From JAAFHS01 sp031396505 (GTDB lineage Bacteria; Pseudomonadota; Alphaproteobacteria; Rhodobacterales; Rhodobacteraceae), in assembly GCA_031396505.1 (NCBI GenBank), contig JANNKX010000403.1:1-8626 (forward strand): DNA of 8,626 nt, read 5' to 3'. The stretch's first letter is position 1; each line of letters starts with the position of its first letter. This document shows, in pieces, positions 1 through 6,637 of this stretch. A model generated the notes under the pieces. The model was given only the letters and a program-made list of their open reading frames with translations, was not told the DNA's origin and made no database searches. Position numbers and translations under genes: made by a program.

Positions 1-54
1 GAAAACCCATGGGTGGAAGGTGTGGACGGAGTCGCTGATGAAAGACTATCCTGA

Positions 55-384
55 GTGTCGCTGGACCGCGAACAGCTACACCGTTGCGTCGATGTCCGCC
101 TGCTGGCGGCCTGCGGGGCCATTGCAGCCGCGGCCGCGGCCGGTCTTGGGGTCTATCACACCGGGGTCGAACGCGGCTGGTGGCTGGGGCCGGATACCTG
201 CAGCGCAGGTGGCAACATCGCGGATCTAAGCAGCGAAGATTTGCTGAACCAGATTCTCGCCGCCCCTGTGATCCGCTGCACGGATGTCGCTTGGGACATG
301 CTGGGCCTGTCGATGGCGTCCTGGAACGCCGTGTTGTCGGGCGCTCTGGCGATCATGTGGATACTGGCGGCGTCGAAAAAATAG
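55..384 (+). CDS. dsbB: DsbB-like disulfide bond formation protein, C-terminal half only
   Basis: DsbB is an inner-membrane protein that reoxidises the thiol oxidase DsbA and passes electrons to quinone. The 109 residues from GTG 55 match the second half of DsbB: a membrane segment (about 14-32), the motif YHTGVERGWW (34-43), a periplasmic loop with Cys49 and Cys75 (the second redox pair), and a last membrane segment (about 84-106) containing GLSMASWNAVLSG. The first two membrane helices and the N-terminal CxxC pair are absent. An in-frame TGA lies at 52-54, directly before the GTG, and no other frame in bases 1-54 encodes the missing part. The family is usually about 150 residues or more, so this is a truncated, probably non-functional copy, or one whose front half lies beyond a disruption upstream of the window. 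No convincing ribosome-binding site precedes the GTG. It converges on dgt with a 37-base gap. Family identity is fairly sure; functionality is doubtful. Confidence 0.75.
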   Translation: MSLDREQLHRCVDVRLLAACGAIAAAAAAGLGVYHTGVERGWWLGPDTCSAGGNIADLSSEDLLNQILAAPVIRCTDVAWDMLGLSMASWNAVLSGALAIMWILAASKK

Positions 385-421
385 CGTGCTTCCGGTTCGG
401 ATTGTCGGCGATCAGCCGGGG

Positions 422-1585
422 TTAACCCAGAAGCCGCGCATGTTCCTGAAGGGCGAAGCGGTCCGTCATGCCCGCCACGTAATCGGCGACGATCCGTGCC
501 AGTTCCAAATCCCCTGAAACCGCCGCCACATCCGCGCGCCATTCGGCAGGTAACAGGCCCGGATCGGCCATGAACAGCGGGAACAGCCCATTCACCACAT
601 CCGTCACCCTTGCGCGCACGGCCATCACCGAGGGCGCACGGTACATCCGGTGGAACAGGAACGCCCGGATCACCTTGAGTTCCTGATACAGCGGTTTCGA
701 AAACCGGATGATCGTCTGCTCCATCCCCCGGATATCCTCCACCGACGCAGGCCGCGCCGCATCCAGCCGCCCCTGCGCCACTGCGATCACGTCTTCAACC
801 ATGCGCCCGAACACCCGGCGCAGCGCCTCGTGCCGGCGGCGCATCGGATCAAGCCCCGGATAAAGCGCGTCCACCTCCGCAAACGCCGGTCCCGTGACCG
901 GCAATTCCATCAGATCATCCGCCGTGAACAACCCGGATCGCAGCCCGTCATGCAGATCATGGTGGCTATAGGCCACATCATCCGCAATCGCCGCCACCTG
1001 CGCCTCGGCACTTGCAAACGTGTCCAGCCCAAGGTCCCATTCCGCGTTCACCGCCGCCAGCGCGTACGGCAAGGGACCCGCATGTTTCGCATCCGCCCGT
1101 GGCCCGGTCACCGGGCCATTGTGCTTCGCGATGCCCTCCAGACTTTCCCACGTCAGGTTCAGCCCGTCGAAATCCGCATAATGCCGCTCCAGCCGCGTCA
1201 CGATCCGCAGGGCCTGCGCGTTGTGATCAAACCCACCATAGGGCGCCATCAGCGCCCCCAGCGCATCCTCGCCCGTGTGCCCGAATGGCGTGTGCCCCAG
1301 ATCATGCGCCAACGCGATACATTCCGCGAGATCAGTGTTCAGTCCCAGCACCCCCGCAATCGTGCGCGCCACCTGCGCCACCTCGATGCTATGCGTCAGG
1401 CGCGTGCGGTAATAATCGCCCTCATGTTCGACAAACACCTGTGTCTTGTGTTTCAGCCGCCGAAACGCCGATGAATGGATGATGCGGTCACGGTCGCGTT
1501 GATAGGGCGATCGGAACGATGACATCCGTTCCGCATGCAATCGTCCGCGTGACGCATCCGGCTGGCAGGCATAGGGCGCAAGCAT
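422..1585 (-). CDS. dgt: Deoxyguanosinetriphosphate triphosphohydrolase-like protein (HD domain)
   Basis: Enzymes of this family cleave dNTPs to deoxynucleoside and triphosphate and help control dNTP pools. Numbered from ATG 1585 (387 residues, normal length), the N-terminus carries the family block SPYQRDRDRIIHSSAFRRLK (26-45), then YYRTRLTHSIEVAQ (58-71) with His65, and AHDLGHTPFGH (93-103) with the His94-Asp95 metal pair plus His98 and His103. The later metal Asp lies in AIADDVAYSHHDLHDGL (about 199-215). The start is uncertain. A GTG at 1645 would add 20 residues and lies 7 bases after the tetR stop. ATG 1585 gives the family-like N-terminus (MLAPYACQP, then SRGR) and has an ATGGA sequence upstream, so I prefer it. 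It probably shares a transcript with tetR. The stop codon TAA at 424-422 sits inside a short palindrome (419-428). All catalytic residues are present, so it should be active. Confidence 0.95.
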   Translation of the reverse strand: MLAPYACQPDASRGRLHAERMSSFRSPYQRDRDRIIHSSAFRRLKHKTQVFVEHEGDYYRTRLTHSIEVAQVARTIAGVLGLNTDLAECIALAHDLGHTPFGHTGEDALGALMAPYGGFDHNAQALRIVTRLERHYADFDGLNLTWESLEGIAKHNGPVTGPRADAKHAGPLPYALAAVNAEWDLGLDTFASAEAQVAAIADDVAYSHHDLHDGLRSGLFTADDLMELPVTGPAFAEVDALYPGLDPMRRRHEALRRVFGRMVEDVIAVAQGRLDAARPASVEDIRGMEQTIIRFSKPLYQELKVIRAFLFHRMYRAPSVMAVRARVTDVVNGLFPLFMADPGLLPAEWRADVAAVSGDLELARIVADYVAGMTDRFALQEHARLLG

Positions 1586-1652
1586 GGGGAATCCATCGAT
1601 GGCTGCAATCACACGACCATAGCCCGCAACACAGGCATCGAACACCCCGCCA

Positions 1653-2228
1653 TCAAACCGTTGCCAGCAAATCGTCCACTAACGCCCGCGCCTCGGCACC
1701 CGTCAGCCCGCTTTTCACCAGAACCCGCAGTCCCACATACCCCGCATGCAGATGCAGTGCGCGCCGCGCCGAAAGGGCGGCATCCGCCGCATAGATTACA
1801 TCATGGCCAAGTGCTGCCGCAAACACTTGCGTCAATTGATCCGCCATTCCGCGCAGCAAGCCTTGTGTGGCGGTATCGTCCACCGCCACCTCGGCCGTGG
1901 CGTTGCACAGAAAACAACCGCGCAGATCGCCCGCCATCACCGTGTCTTCGATTGCACTGTCAAACAGCGCCGCAAGCCTCGTCCGCGCATCCCCCTGCGT
2001 TTCCGCCACCAGCGCCGCCCCAGACGCAACCTCATGATCGGCATAAGATTGCAACGCGGCGCGGTACATGCCACGCTTGTCGCCAAACAGCCGGTAGAGG
2101 CTTTGCTTTGCCAGCCCCGTCCCCGCCTCGATATCCTGCATCGAGGTCGCGTCATATCCCCGCGCCCAGAACACGGCTTTCAACGCTTCGGTTGCGACTT
2201 TGGGATCAAATCCCAAGGGTCGGGCCAT
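1653..2228 (-). CDS. TetR/AcrR-family transcriptional regulator
   Basis: A 191-residue one-component repressor-type protein. The N-terminal helix-turn-helix is clear: ALKAVFWARGYDATSMQDIE (15-34), then GTGLAKQSLYRLFGDKRGMY (36-55). The ligand-binding domain contains GCFLCNATAEVA (104-115), a variant of the GCLxxN segment seen in one TetR subgroup, with two cysteines (Cys105 and Cys108). Start ATG 2228 is supported by a strong AAGGAGAG ribosome-binding site. It is transcribed divergently from the AhpD-like gene at 2350. The shared 121-base region holds two inverted operator-like sites, so it most likely represses that gene and itself. The CxxC and the redox-type neighbour suggest an oxidant or electrophile sensor, similar in principle to NemR; the inducer is not shown by the sequence. 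dgt follows on the same strand within 7-67 bases, depending on which dgt start is used. Confidence 0.93.
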   Translation of the reverse strand: MARPLGFDPKVATEALKAVFWARGYDATSMQDIEAGTGLAKQSLYRLFGDKRGMYRAALQSYADHEVASGAALVAETQGDARTRLAALFDSAIEDTVMAGDLRGCFLCNATAEVAVDDTATQGLLRGMADQLTQVFAAALGHDVIYAADAALSARRALHLHAGYVGLRVLVKSGLTGAEARALVDDLLATV

Positions 2229-2247
2229 ATTCGCTCTCCTTTTCGTT

Positions 2248-2282
2248 ACCGTTCAGTCCGTAATTATTATTTACTGATCGGT
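2248..2282. promoter_or_regulatory. Paired inverted operator-like sites between tetR and AhpD-like gene
   Basis: ACCGTTCAGT (2248-2257) and ACTGATCGGT (2273-2282) are reverse complements at 9 of 10 positions, separated by a 15-base AT-rich spacer. The right site is also nearly palindromic on its own (8 of 10 positions around GATC). TetR-family dimers bind sites of this kind, and the location between a TetR gene and its divergent neighbour fits an autoregulatory operator pair. Binding is inferred. Confidence 0.5.
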
Positions 2283-2291
2283 CCGAAACAA
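2263..2291 (-). promoter_or_regulatory. Candidate sigma70-type promoter for tetR
   Basis: On the minus strand, TTGTTT (2291-2286) and AATAAT (2268-2263) are separated by 17 bases and resemble -35 and -10 boxes. The near-palindromic operator at 2273-2282 lies in the spacer, so a bound TetR dimer would block RNA polymerase. I see no equally good plus-strand promoter; TATACC at 2293-2298 is a possible -10 box with only a weak -35. Confidence 0.4.
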
Positions 2292-2349
2292 GTATACCAG
2301 AATCAAGCAGGCGGAAAGACCCCTGCCTCAGATTGTGAAAGGAAATGCC

Positions 2350-2892
2350 ATGCCCCGTATCACCGCGCTGACTGACACCAATGCCACGCCCGAGGTGCAA
2401 GCCGTCTTCACCGCAATCAAGGGCAAGATCGGAATGGTACCGAACCTCTATCGGACGACGGCCCACAGCCCCACCACGCTTGCAGCCCTGCTCGGTCTTG
2501 GCGATGCGCTCGGCCGCGGCAAACTGACAGCCCGCGAACGCGAGGCGATTGCGCTGACAGTGGCGGGGATCAATGCCTGTGACTATTGCGCATCAGCCCA
2601 CAGCGCGATTTCCGGCGGCCTGAATGTGACTGTGGACCAGATTTCCGCCCATCTGCGCGGCCGTTCCGCTGTCCCGCGCATGTCGGCTCTTTTGTCACTG
2701 GCCCGGTCTGTGACCGAAAAGCGCGGGCGCCTTGGCGATGGCGATCTTGTGGTTGCCCGGAACGCCGATCTGACCGATGCCGATATCGTCGAGGTGATCG
2801 GTGTCGTCGTGGCCAACATCTTTACCAACTATCTCAACCACGCCTTTCAAACCGATATCGACTTTCCCGTCGTCCACGCGGCGGTTGCCTGA
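2350..2892 (+). CDS. Carboxymuconolactone decarboxylase family protein (AhpD-like peroxidase-related)
   Basis: A 180-residue all-helical protein of the AhpD/CMD superfamily. These proteins use a CxxC thiol pair for peroxidase or disulfide-reductase chemistry. The active-site block AREREAIALTVAGINACDYC runs from 61 to 80, with Glu65, Cys77 and Cys80, and His84 follows in ASAHS. Glu lies 12 residues before the first Cys, as in AhpD, and Tyr replaces the His between the cysteines, as in the peroxidase-related subfamily. Start ATG 2350 is preferred over an in-frame GTG at 2335 because AAAGGAAA lies just upstream. The gene is divergent from tetR and probably under its control. It is a diverged paralogue of the gene at 7225, with the same length and motif order. 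The in vivo substrate is unknown. Confidence 0.94.
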   Translation: MPRITALTDTNATPEVQAVFTAIKGKIGMVPNLYRTTAHSPTTLAALLGLGDALGRGKLTAREREAIALTVAGINACDYCASAHSAISGGLNVTVDQISAHLRGRSAVPRMSALLSLARSVTEKRGRLGDGDLVVARNADLTDADIVEVIGVVVANIFTNYLNHAFQTDIDFPVVHAAVA

Positions 2893-2898
2893 AGCGTT

Positions 2899-2936
2899 CC
2901 GCCATCAACCGGGTCCAGCATCCGTGTTGGTGGCGG
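2899..2936. terminator. Stem-loop between convergent genes, terminator-like
   Basis: The arm CCGCCATCAAC (2899-2909) pairs with GTTGGTGGCGG (2926-2936) over 11 pairs with one T-G wobble and a 16-base loop. It fills the gap between the AhpD-like gene (ends 2892) and the minus-strand cassette (ends 2946). There is no T-run on either side, so its efficiency is uncertain. Confidence 0.4.
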
Positions 2937-2945
2937 CACCGCGCG

Positions 2946-3512
2946 TCAGGGCCTAGCGAACAAGTTGACCAAAGGCATCCCCGGCGCGTGCTCGTCGGCA
3001 GGAAGGGCCGGATGATCCCAAACCCTGCGCAGCACGCGGCGCACAGTCGTGCGGCCCACATGATCAAACAGCGCATCACCCGCAATCAGACTTGGATCTT
3101 CAAAGGATGACCCGCGATAGGTATTGAACGTCAGTCGCAACACGACGTCCATCATCGTCCGGTCCGTTTCTACAATCCGAAGCAAATCGTCGACAAACCC
3201 CGCCAAGGCATCCGGGGGCAAATCCATCATAGCCGCCGCAGCGCCCAGCTTGACCGTCGCCACAACGCCCAGATCAGCCATCAGGCGCTACATCAACGGC
3301 AGATATCCGGTGGGATTTGCGCGCATGGCCTGAAACAACGCCGCATTCGGGACGTCAAACACAATCAGATCGTCATGGACGACGTCAAGGCCGGCCACCG
3401 CCGCCGACTGAAATTCGGCATAAGTCATCTCGGGATCCACCAATGTATCCTTCCCGCCCAAGCCAAACAAACTGCCAATGGCAGCCACCAAAATCACGCC
3501 CAAGAGAAGCAT
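2946..3512 (-). pseudogene. Putative immunity protein of the secretion cassette, interrupted by in-frame TAG
   Basis: Reading from ATG 3512 gives 74 residues. An in-frame TAG (3290-3288) follows, and the same frame then stays open for 113 more residues to the stop at 2946. The N-terminus is one hydrophobic segment (MLLLGVILVAAIGSLFGLGG), as expected for an inner-membrane anchor or uncleaved signal. The part after the TAG contains LAGFVDDLLRIVETDRTMMD and LTFNTYRGSSFEDPSLIAGD. There is no ribosome-binding site at the internal ATG 3281, so one gene broken by a nonsense mutation is more likely than two small genes. The open frame extends upstream of the ATG to a CTG (3530-3528) that overlaps the effector stop. 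I recognise no family. Its position right behind a toxin-like gene and its membrane anchor fit a periplasmic immunity protein against a peptidoglycan-cutting effector; this role is inferred. Confidence 0.55.
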
Positions 3513-3526
3513 AACACGCCGGCCTG

Positions 3527-4377
3527 TCAGTCGCGTACCTCAATCCGTGCGCGCGGCGCATTCAGACTGCTCTTTTTCGGGTGATCCGACGTACGGAAGC
3601 CCCAGTCATGATACACCACCTTTGTAGCCGTCGCTGAAATCGTCTGCCCTTGCATCACAACGACCGCCATGGCCCGCCCGCCGCGCAAGGTTACCGTGGC
3701 CGCACCCTCTTTCGGATAGCCAATAATGCCCACATGCCCCGTGGCATCGCTTTAATCTGCTGAGATCGCCAGTATCGCACCCGGTGCTACCGCGACCCCG
3801 GTCCTGCCTTTATAAGTGACGTCGCTCCAGCCCTTGGTCTTGTCGGTGGCGCTATTGTCCCGCTCGGCCCAGTGCCCTGCAAGCGCGGGTGCCTCACGGG
3901 TCCACAATCGAAAGGTAAATCGGCGCGCATAGGTGTAGATAGGCGCACGGCCGTAGATTTGCTGCATCATGTCATAGATGAAAAAACTGCACTTGTTTGT
4001 ATCAGCCTGCAGGGTCAATTTCCGGTCGTATGACGTGACGATCGTGCGGTAGGCCCACCCTCTGGAACCCACTTTCGCCACCGCCGCATCGATCAGTGCA
4101 TTTGCGCCGACATAAACCGCTTTCACCTCATAGGTTAGGCAGGGCAGTTTTTCGAACGTCGCAATCCCATCTGCAGACACGGCTGTTAGGGTTGCCTTGG
4201 ATGATTTGACCGTGACTGTCACCGATCCGCCAATCTTGACGCCGCTGTCCTTCAGATAGGGGCGGGTCGCATCCACATCATGCCGTAATGCAGTTTCACC
4301 ACCAGCGTCCCGCTGCACACCTGCACAACGCTGCCGACATCCCGGTGCGGGCGTGTGTTGCGCGGCAGGCGGCTCAT
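3527..4377 (-). pseudogene. Cysteine-amidase-like T6SS effector, frameshifted and interrupted by in-frame TAA
   Basis: The likely start ATG 4377 overlaps the stop of the DUF4123 gene (ATGA). It gives MSRLPRNTRPHRDVGSVVQV, but this frame closes at 4253-4251 while coding continues in another frame from about 4310 (DATRPYLKDSGVKIGGSVTV), which implies a one-base loss near 4270-4310. Next comes a beta-rich segment (VSADGIATFEKLPCLTYEVK) resembling carboxypeptidase-regulatory-like domains, then DTNKCSFFIYDMMQQIYG with the probable catalytic Cys. An in-frame TAA at 3754-3752 follows ILAISAD. The same frame continues with SDATGHVGIIGYPKEG, which holds the probable catalytic His, and ends at 3527. 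NKCxxF followed by TGHVGI is the layout of papain-fold CHAP or NlpC/P60-like peptidoglycan amidases. With Cys and His on opposite sides of the stop, no active enzyme can be made without read-through. Family placement is by motif only. Any chain beginning upstream at 4636 is out of frame with the real N-terminus. Confidence 0.65.
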
Positions 4378-5404
4378 GCGATGCCCCGCGCCGTTTGCGC
4401 ATGCTCCAGAAACCGTTCGGCCCACGCTGCCTGCGTGGCTTTCTCGCCTGCCGGCACATCGCGCCAGTCATCGGGCAGTTCAGAAACCCCTCAGCCCAAA
4501 AGGTACAAACCCGCCAGCGCATATTGCACTGCATATTCCGTTGTAATCCCAAGGCCCGCCAGAGCCTGCAGTTGCGCCTCGGCAAAATCCTCCATCCGGA
4601 GCGCGAAATCCGGCGCAACCTGATAGTGTTCGGCAATCCATGTCGTTGCCTGCACGCAAAATCGCCGGGTCTGCACCTGTGTCAGCGCGGCCATCTCTGC
4701 AGGTCCCAGTCGGACCGGCGGCGCTGGCATGTCACCGTCCCACAGCCCGCGATCGGCCTGCCACTCGGTCACATGCCCCGCCGGTAGATCCGCAAGGACC
4801 GCCGCAATCAAGGGCGCGTCCGTCCCCCGAAAACCTGCCGCAGCCGCGCCGGATCATGTTGGATCGCCACCAGCCACGCCGGTGTCACCTTTGGGTCCCA
4901 GAACCGGAACAGAACCGCGTCACCATCAGTTCGCGGCAGCCGCGCGAAACGCCGCAAGTAATCGCGCAAATCGTCCAGCGACGCCCCAGACCGCAAGAAA
5001 ATCCCCGTCCCGTGTCCCCAATGCCGCTCAAACAACCGCCACTTAAACATGTTCGGACAGGGCACCGGGTCAAGATGCAGCAAATAGGGCGCGCTTTCGG
5101 CCAGATGTGGCGCGGCCTCCAGCCGGAACAGACTGCATCCAGGCACCGGCAGCGAATCAAGATCAAATGCGCCGACCCGACTGCGCCGCGCGCTGGCATC
5201 GACAAGAAAGTACGCCTTTATCGCCTTGGCGTCCTGCGGGAACAGCCAACCCTGCACACGAGGCGGCAGAGCGGGTGCCGCACCCGTGCCACAACTGCCA
5301 ACCAGAAACGAACCTGACCGGGAATGAAGGAATAATCCCGCATTCGAAATTGTACCCAACATCTTGGCCGTGAAACTGATATGCCCCGAAAAGGGGTCAT
5401 GCAC
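4374..5404 (-). pseudogene. DUF4123 domain protein (T6SS effector adaptor/chaperone), frameshift plus in-frame TGA
   Basis: DUF4123 proteins load effectors onto VgrG spikes of type VI secretion systems. The front part (GTG 5404, 198 residues) has family features: GWLFPQDAKAIKAYFLVDAS (52-71), then GIFLRSGASLDDLRDYLRRF and LFRFWDPKV (about 165-173). The frame then fails at a C-run at 4824-4828 (GGGGG on the coding strand). Adding one G joins it to the frame open from about 4825, which gives the typical C-terminal part: VRLGPAEMAALTQVQTRRF and ALAGLGITTEYAVQYALAGL, then YLLG. An in-frame TGA (4493-4491) follows, and the frame continues as GVSELPDDWRDVPAGEKATQ to a stop at 4374. The repaired product would be about 343 residues, reasonable for the family. 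The first 48 residues are not obviously part of the domain; GTG 5257 is an alternative start. The effector gene overlaps its end by ATGA. Confidence 0.8.
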
Positions 5405-5494
5405 GTGCGCGTTCCGCGAAATTGTTCCGTTCTATCTTGCAACCCAGATGGGAAATCGCCACATCTAATCAAGTCCTGTGTCCAAAAGGCCAAC

Positions 5495-5827
5495 ATGAAC
5501 CTCACCCTGCCCCCCCGCGTCACCGACCGCGCCTTTGCACGCCTTGCCGAAATTGCCGCCCAAACCGGCACGGCACGTGCCTTGCGTGTGGCCGTCGAAG
5601 GCGGGGGTTGTTCCGGCTTTCAGTATGATATCCGGCTGGATGATCCGGCAGGTGATGATCTTGTGCTGGAAAAAGACGGGCAAAAGGTGCTGGTTGATGC
5701 CGTCTCCTTGCCGTTTCTGCAAAACGCCGTGATCGATTTCTTGGAAGAGCTGATCGGCGCGCGCTTTGTTATCGAAAATCCCAACGCCAGCAGTGCTTGC
5801 GGCTGTGGCACCTCCTTTTCGATGTAG
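5495..5827 (+). CDS. erpA: A-type iron-sulfur carrier/insertion protein (ErpA/IscA/HesB family)
   Basis: A 110-residue cytoplasmic protein that carries Fe-S clusters and delivers them to apo-enzymes. The three conserved cysteines are present: Cys39 in EGGGCSGFQYDIRLDD, and Cys102 and Cys104 in SACGCGTSFSM at the extreme C-terminus. The rest (DGQKVLVDAVSLPFLQNAVI, then FVIENPNAS) follows the family throughout. ATG 5495 is preferred over an in-frame upstream start at 5381, because it has AAAAGG just upstream and gives the normal family length. It is divergent from the decayed secretion cassette. The ErpA name follows the EGGGCSGFQY type, but IscA or SufA paralogues cannot be fully excluded. The gene appears intact. 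Confidence 0.93.
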   Translation: MNLTLPPRVTDRAFARLAEIAAQTGTARALRVAVEGGGCSGFQYDIRLDDPAGDDLVLEKDGQKVLVDAVSLPFLQNAVIDFLEELIGARFVIENPNASSACGCGTSFSM

Positions 5828-5871
5828 TGTCGGCACAAAAACACCAACAGCCCTCGCCTGCGTCGCAATGC

Positions 5872-5900
5872 GCCCTAATTAGGGCAGGATTAAAATCCTG
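5872..5900. promoter_or_regulatory. Two abutting palindromes between erpA and the next gene
   Basis: GCCCTAATTAGGGC (5872-5885) is a perfect 14-base palindrome. It shares its last base with CAGGATTAAAATCCTG (5885-5900), in which 7-base arms flank AA. They lie 14 bases before ATG 5914. A dimeric regulator site or tandem RNA hairpins (attenuator or processing site) are both possible. I recognise no known operator. Confidence 0.4.
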
Positions 5901-5913
5901 TGGGGCCAAGGGT

Positions 5914-6633
5914 ATGCACACTGTTCTGATCCTCGGCTCCGGCCCCAACGTTACACATGCCCGCGGGTGGCCGCGTCCGCATTTCGATCATGTGCTGGCC
6001 ATCAACAACGCCTGGCAGGTTCGCCCGGATTGGGATGCCCTGATCCATCCCTTCGATTTTCCGCCGGACCGCCGTCCCATACCACAGGCTTCGCAAAGCA
6101 TCGTCACGCAGGATGACTTTGTGCCTGCACAAAACGCTTATGGCGGATTTGTCTATGCCGGCGGCACCATGGCCTTTACCGCGTCCTATTGGGCGCTCTA
6201 TGCCCACCGCCCGCGCGTTATCGCCGTGATGGGGTGCGACATGCACTATCCCGCCGGGCGCGCCACGCACTTCTATGGCCATGGGACTGCCGACCCGTTG
6301 CGCCCCGACATCACCCTGCAATCGCTTGAGGCGAAATCCGCCCGCCTGATGATCCATGCCGCGATGCAGGGCTGCGCCATGGTCAATTTGTCGCGCGGGC
6401 CAAGTCGGCTGATCTTTCCGCGCGCCACGCCCGACGCCCTGGCCCAGATGCGCCCACCCGCATTTGATCAGGGCATCGCTGCCATCGCCATCGCGCGCGA
6501 GGCCACACTTGGTTACACCACCCCCGATGGCCGCTATTGGGATGACCTGTCACGCTTTGACCCCGCCGCCCTGCGCGCCCTCGATGCGATGTGGCTCGCC
6601 GCAGCCCAACCCGCCCTGCGGCTGTCGGCATAG
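5914..6633 (+). CDS. Conserved protein of unknown function with Rossmann-like N-terminus
   Basis: A 239-residue protein. The N-terminus MHTVLILGSGPNVTHARGWP has a beta strand followed by a GSGPN turn (8-12), as in nucleotide-binding folds. Further conserved-looking blocks are HVLAINNAWQVRPDWDALIH (26-45), GGFVYAGGTMAFTASYWALY (77-96), VIAVMGCDMHYP (102-113) and THFYGHGTADPLR (118-130). The clustered His, Asp and Cys residues in the last two blocks suggest an active site. The overall plan resembles DUF115/MptE-like or sialyltransferase-like proteins that start with a G(S/N)GP turn, but this is a weak resemblance and I assign no function. There is no signal peptide or membrane segment. ATG 5914 follows AAGGGT closely; an in-frame ATG at 5797 would overlap erpA and is unlikely. 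Two palindromes lie just upstream, and a hairpin follows the stop. Confidence 0.85.
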   Translation: MHTVLILGSGPNVTHARGWPRPHFDHVLAINNAWQVRPDWDALIHPFDFPPDRRPIPQASQSIVTQDDFVPAQNAYGGFVYAGGTMAFTASYWALYAHRPRVIAVMGCDMHYPAGRATHFYGHGTADPLRPDITLQSLEAKSARLMIHAAMQGCAMVNLSRGPSRLIFPRATPDALAQMRPPAFDQGIAAIAIAREATLGYTTPDGRYWDDLSRFDPAALRALDAMWLAAAQPALRLSA

Positions 6634-6637
6634 CCGT

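Noticed and set aside
419..428. Palindrome GGGTTAACCC at the end of dgt
   Set aside because: Only 10 bases with no loop; it overlaps the stop codon and is too short to claim as a terminator or operator.
650..1474. Long plus-strand open frame of 274 codons
   Set aside because: It lies antisense to dgt, is rich in Arg/His/Pro, has no domain, and dgt carries a complete conserved family pattern.
1661..2375. Plus-strand open frames of about 200 codons across tetR
   Set aside because: Low-complexity Pro/Arg/His composition and antisense to an intact TetR gene with its own ribosome-binding site.
4491..4493. TGA in the DUF4123 gene read as selenocysteine
   Set aside because: The effector and immunity genes are likewise split, by TAA and TAG, and there is a frameshift nearby, so gene decay explains it better; no SECIS-like hairpin is evident after the TGA.
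4378..4636. N-terminal part of the long minus frame 3752-4636
   Set aside because: This part is Arg/Cys/Trp-rich and overlaps the DUF4123 C-terminal coding frame; only the part after about 4310 belongs to the effector.
2946..5404. Stop codon reassignment or programmed read-through across the cassette
   Set aside because: Neighbouring intact genes use all expected stops normally, and two of the three genes also need frame repairs.
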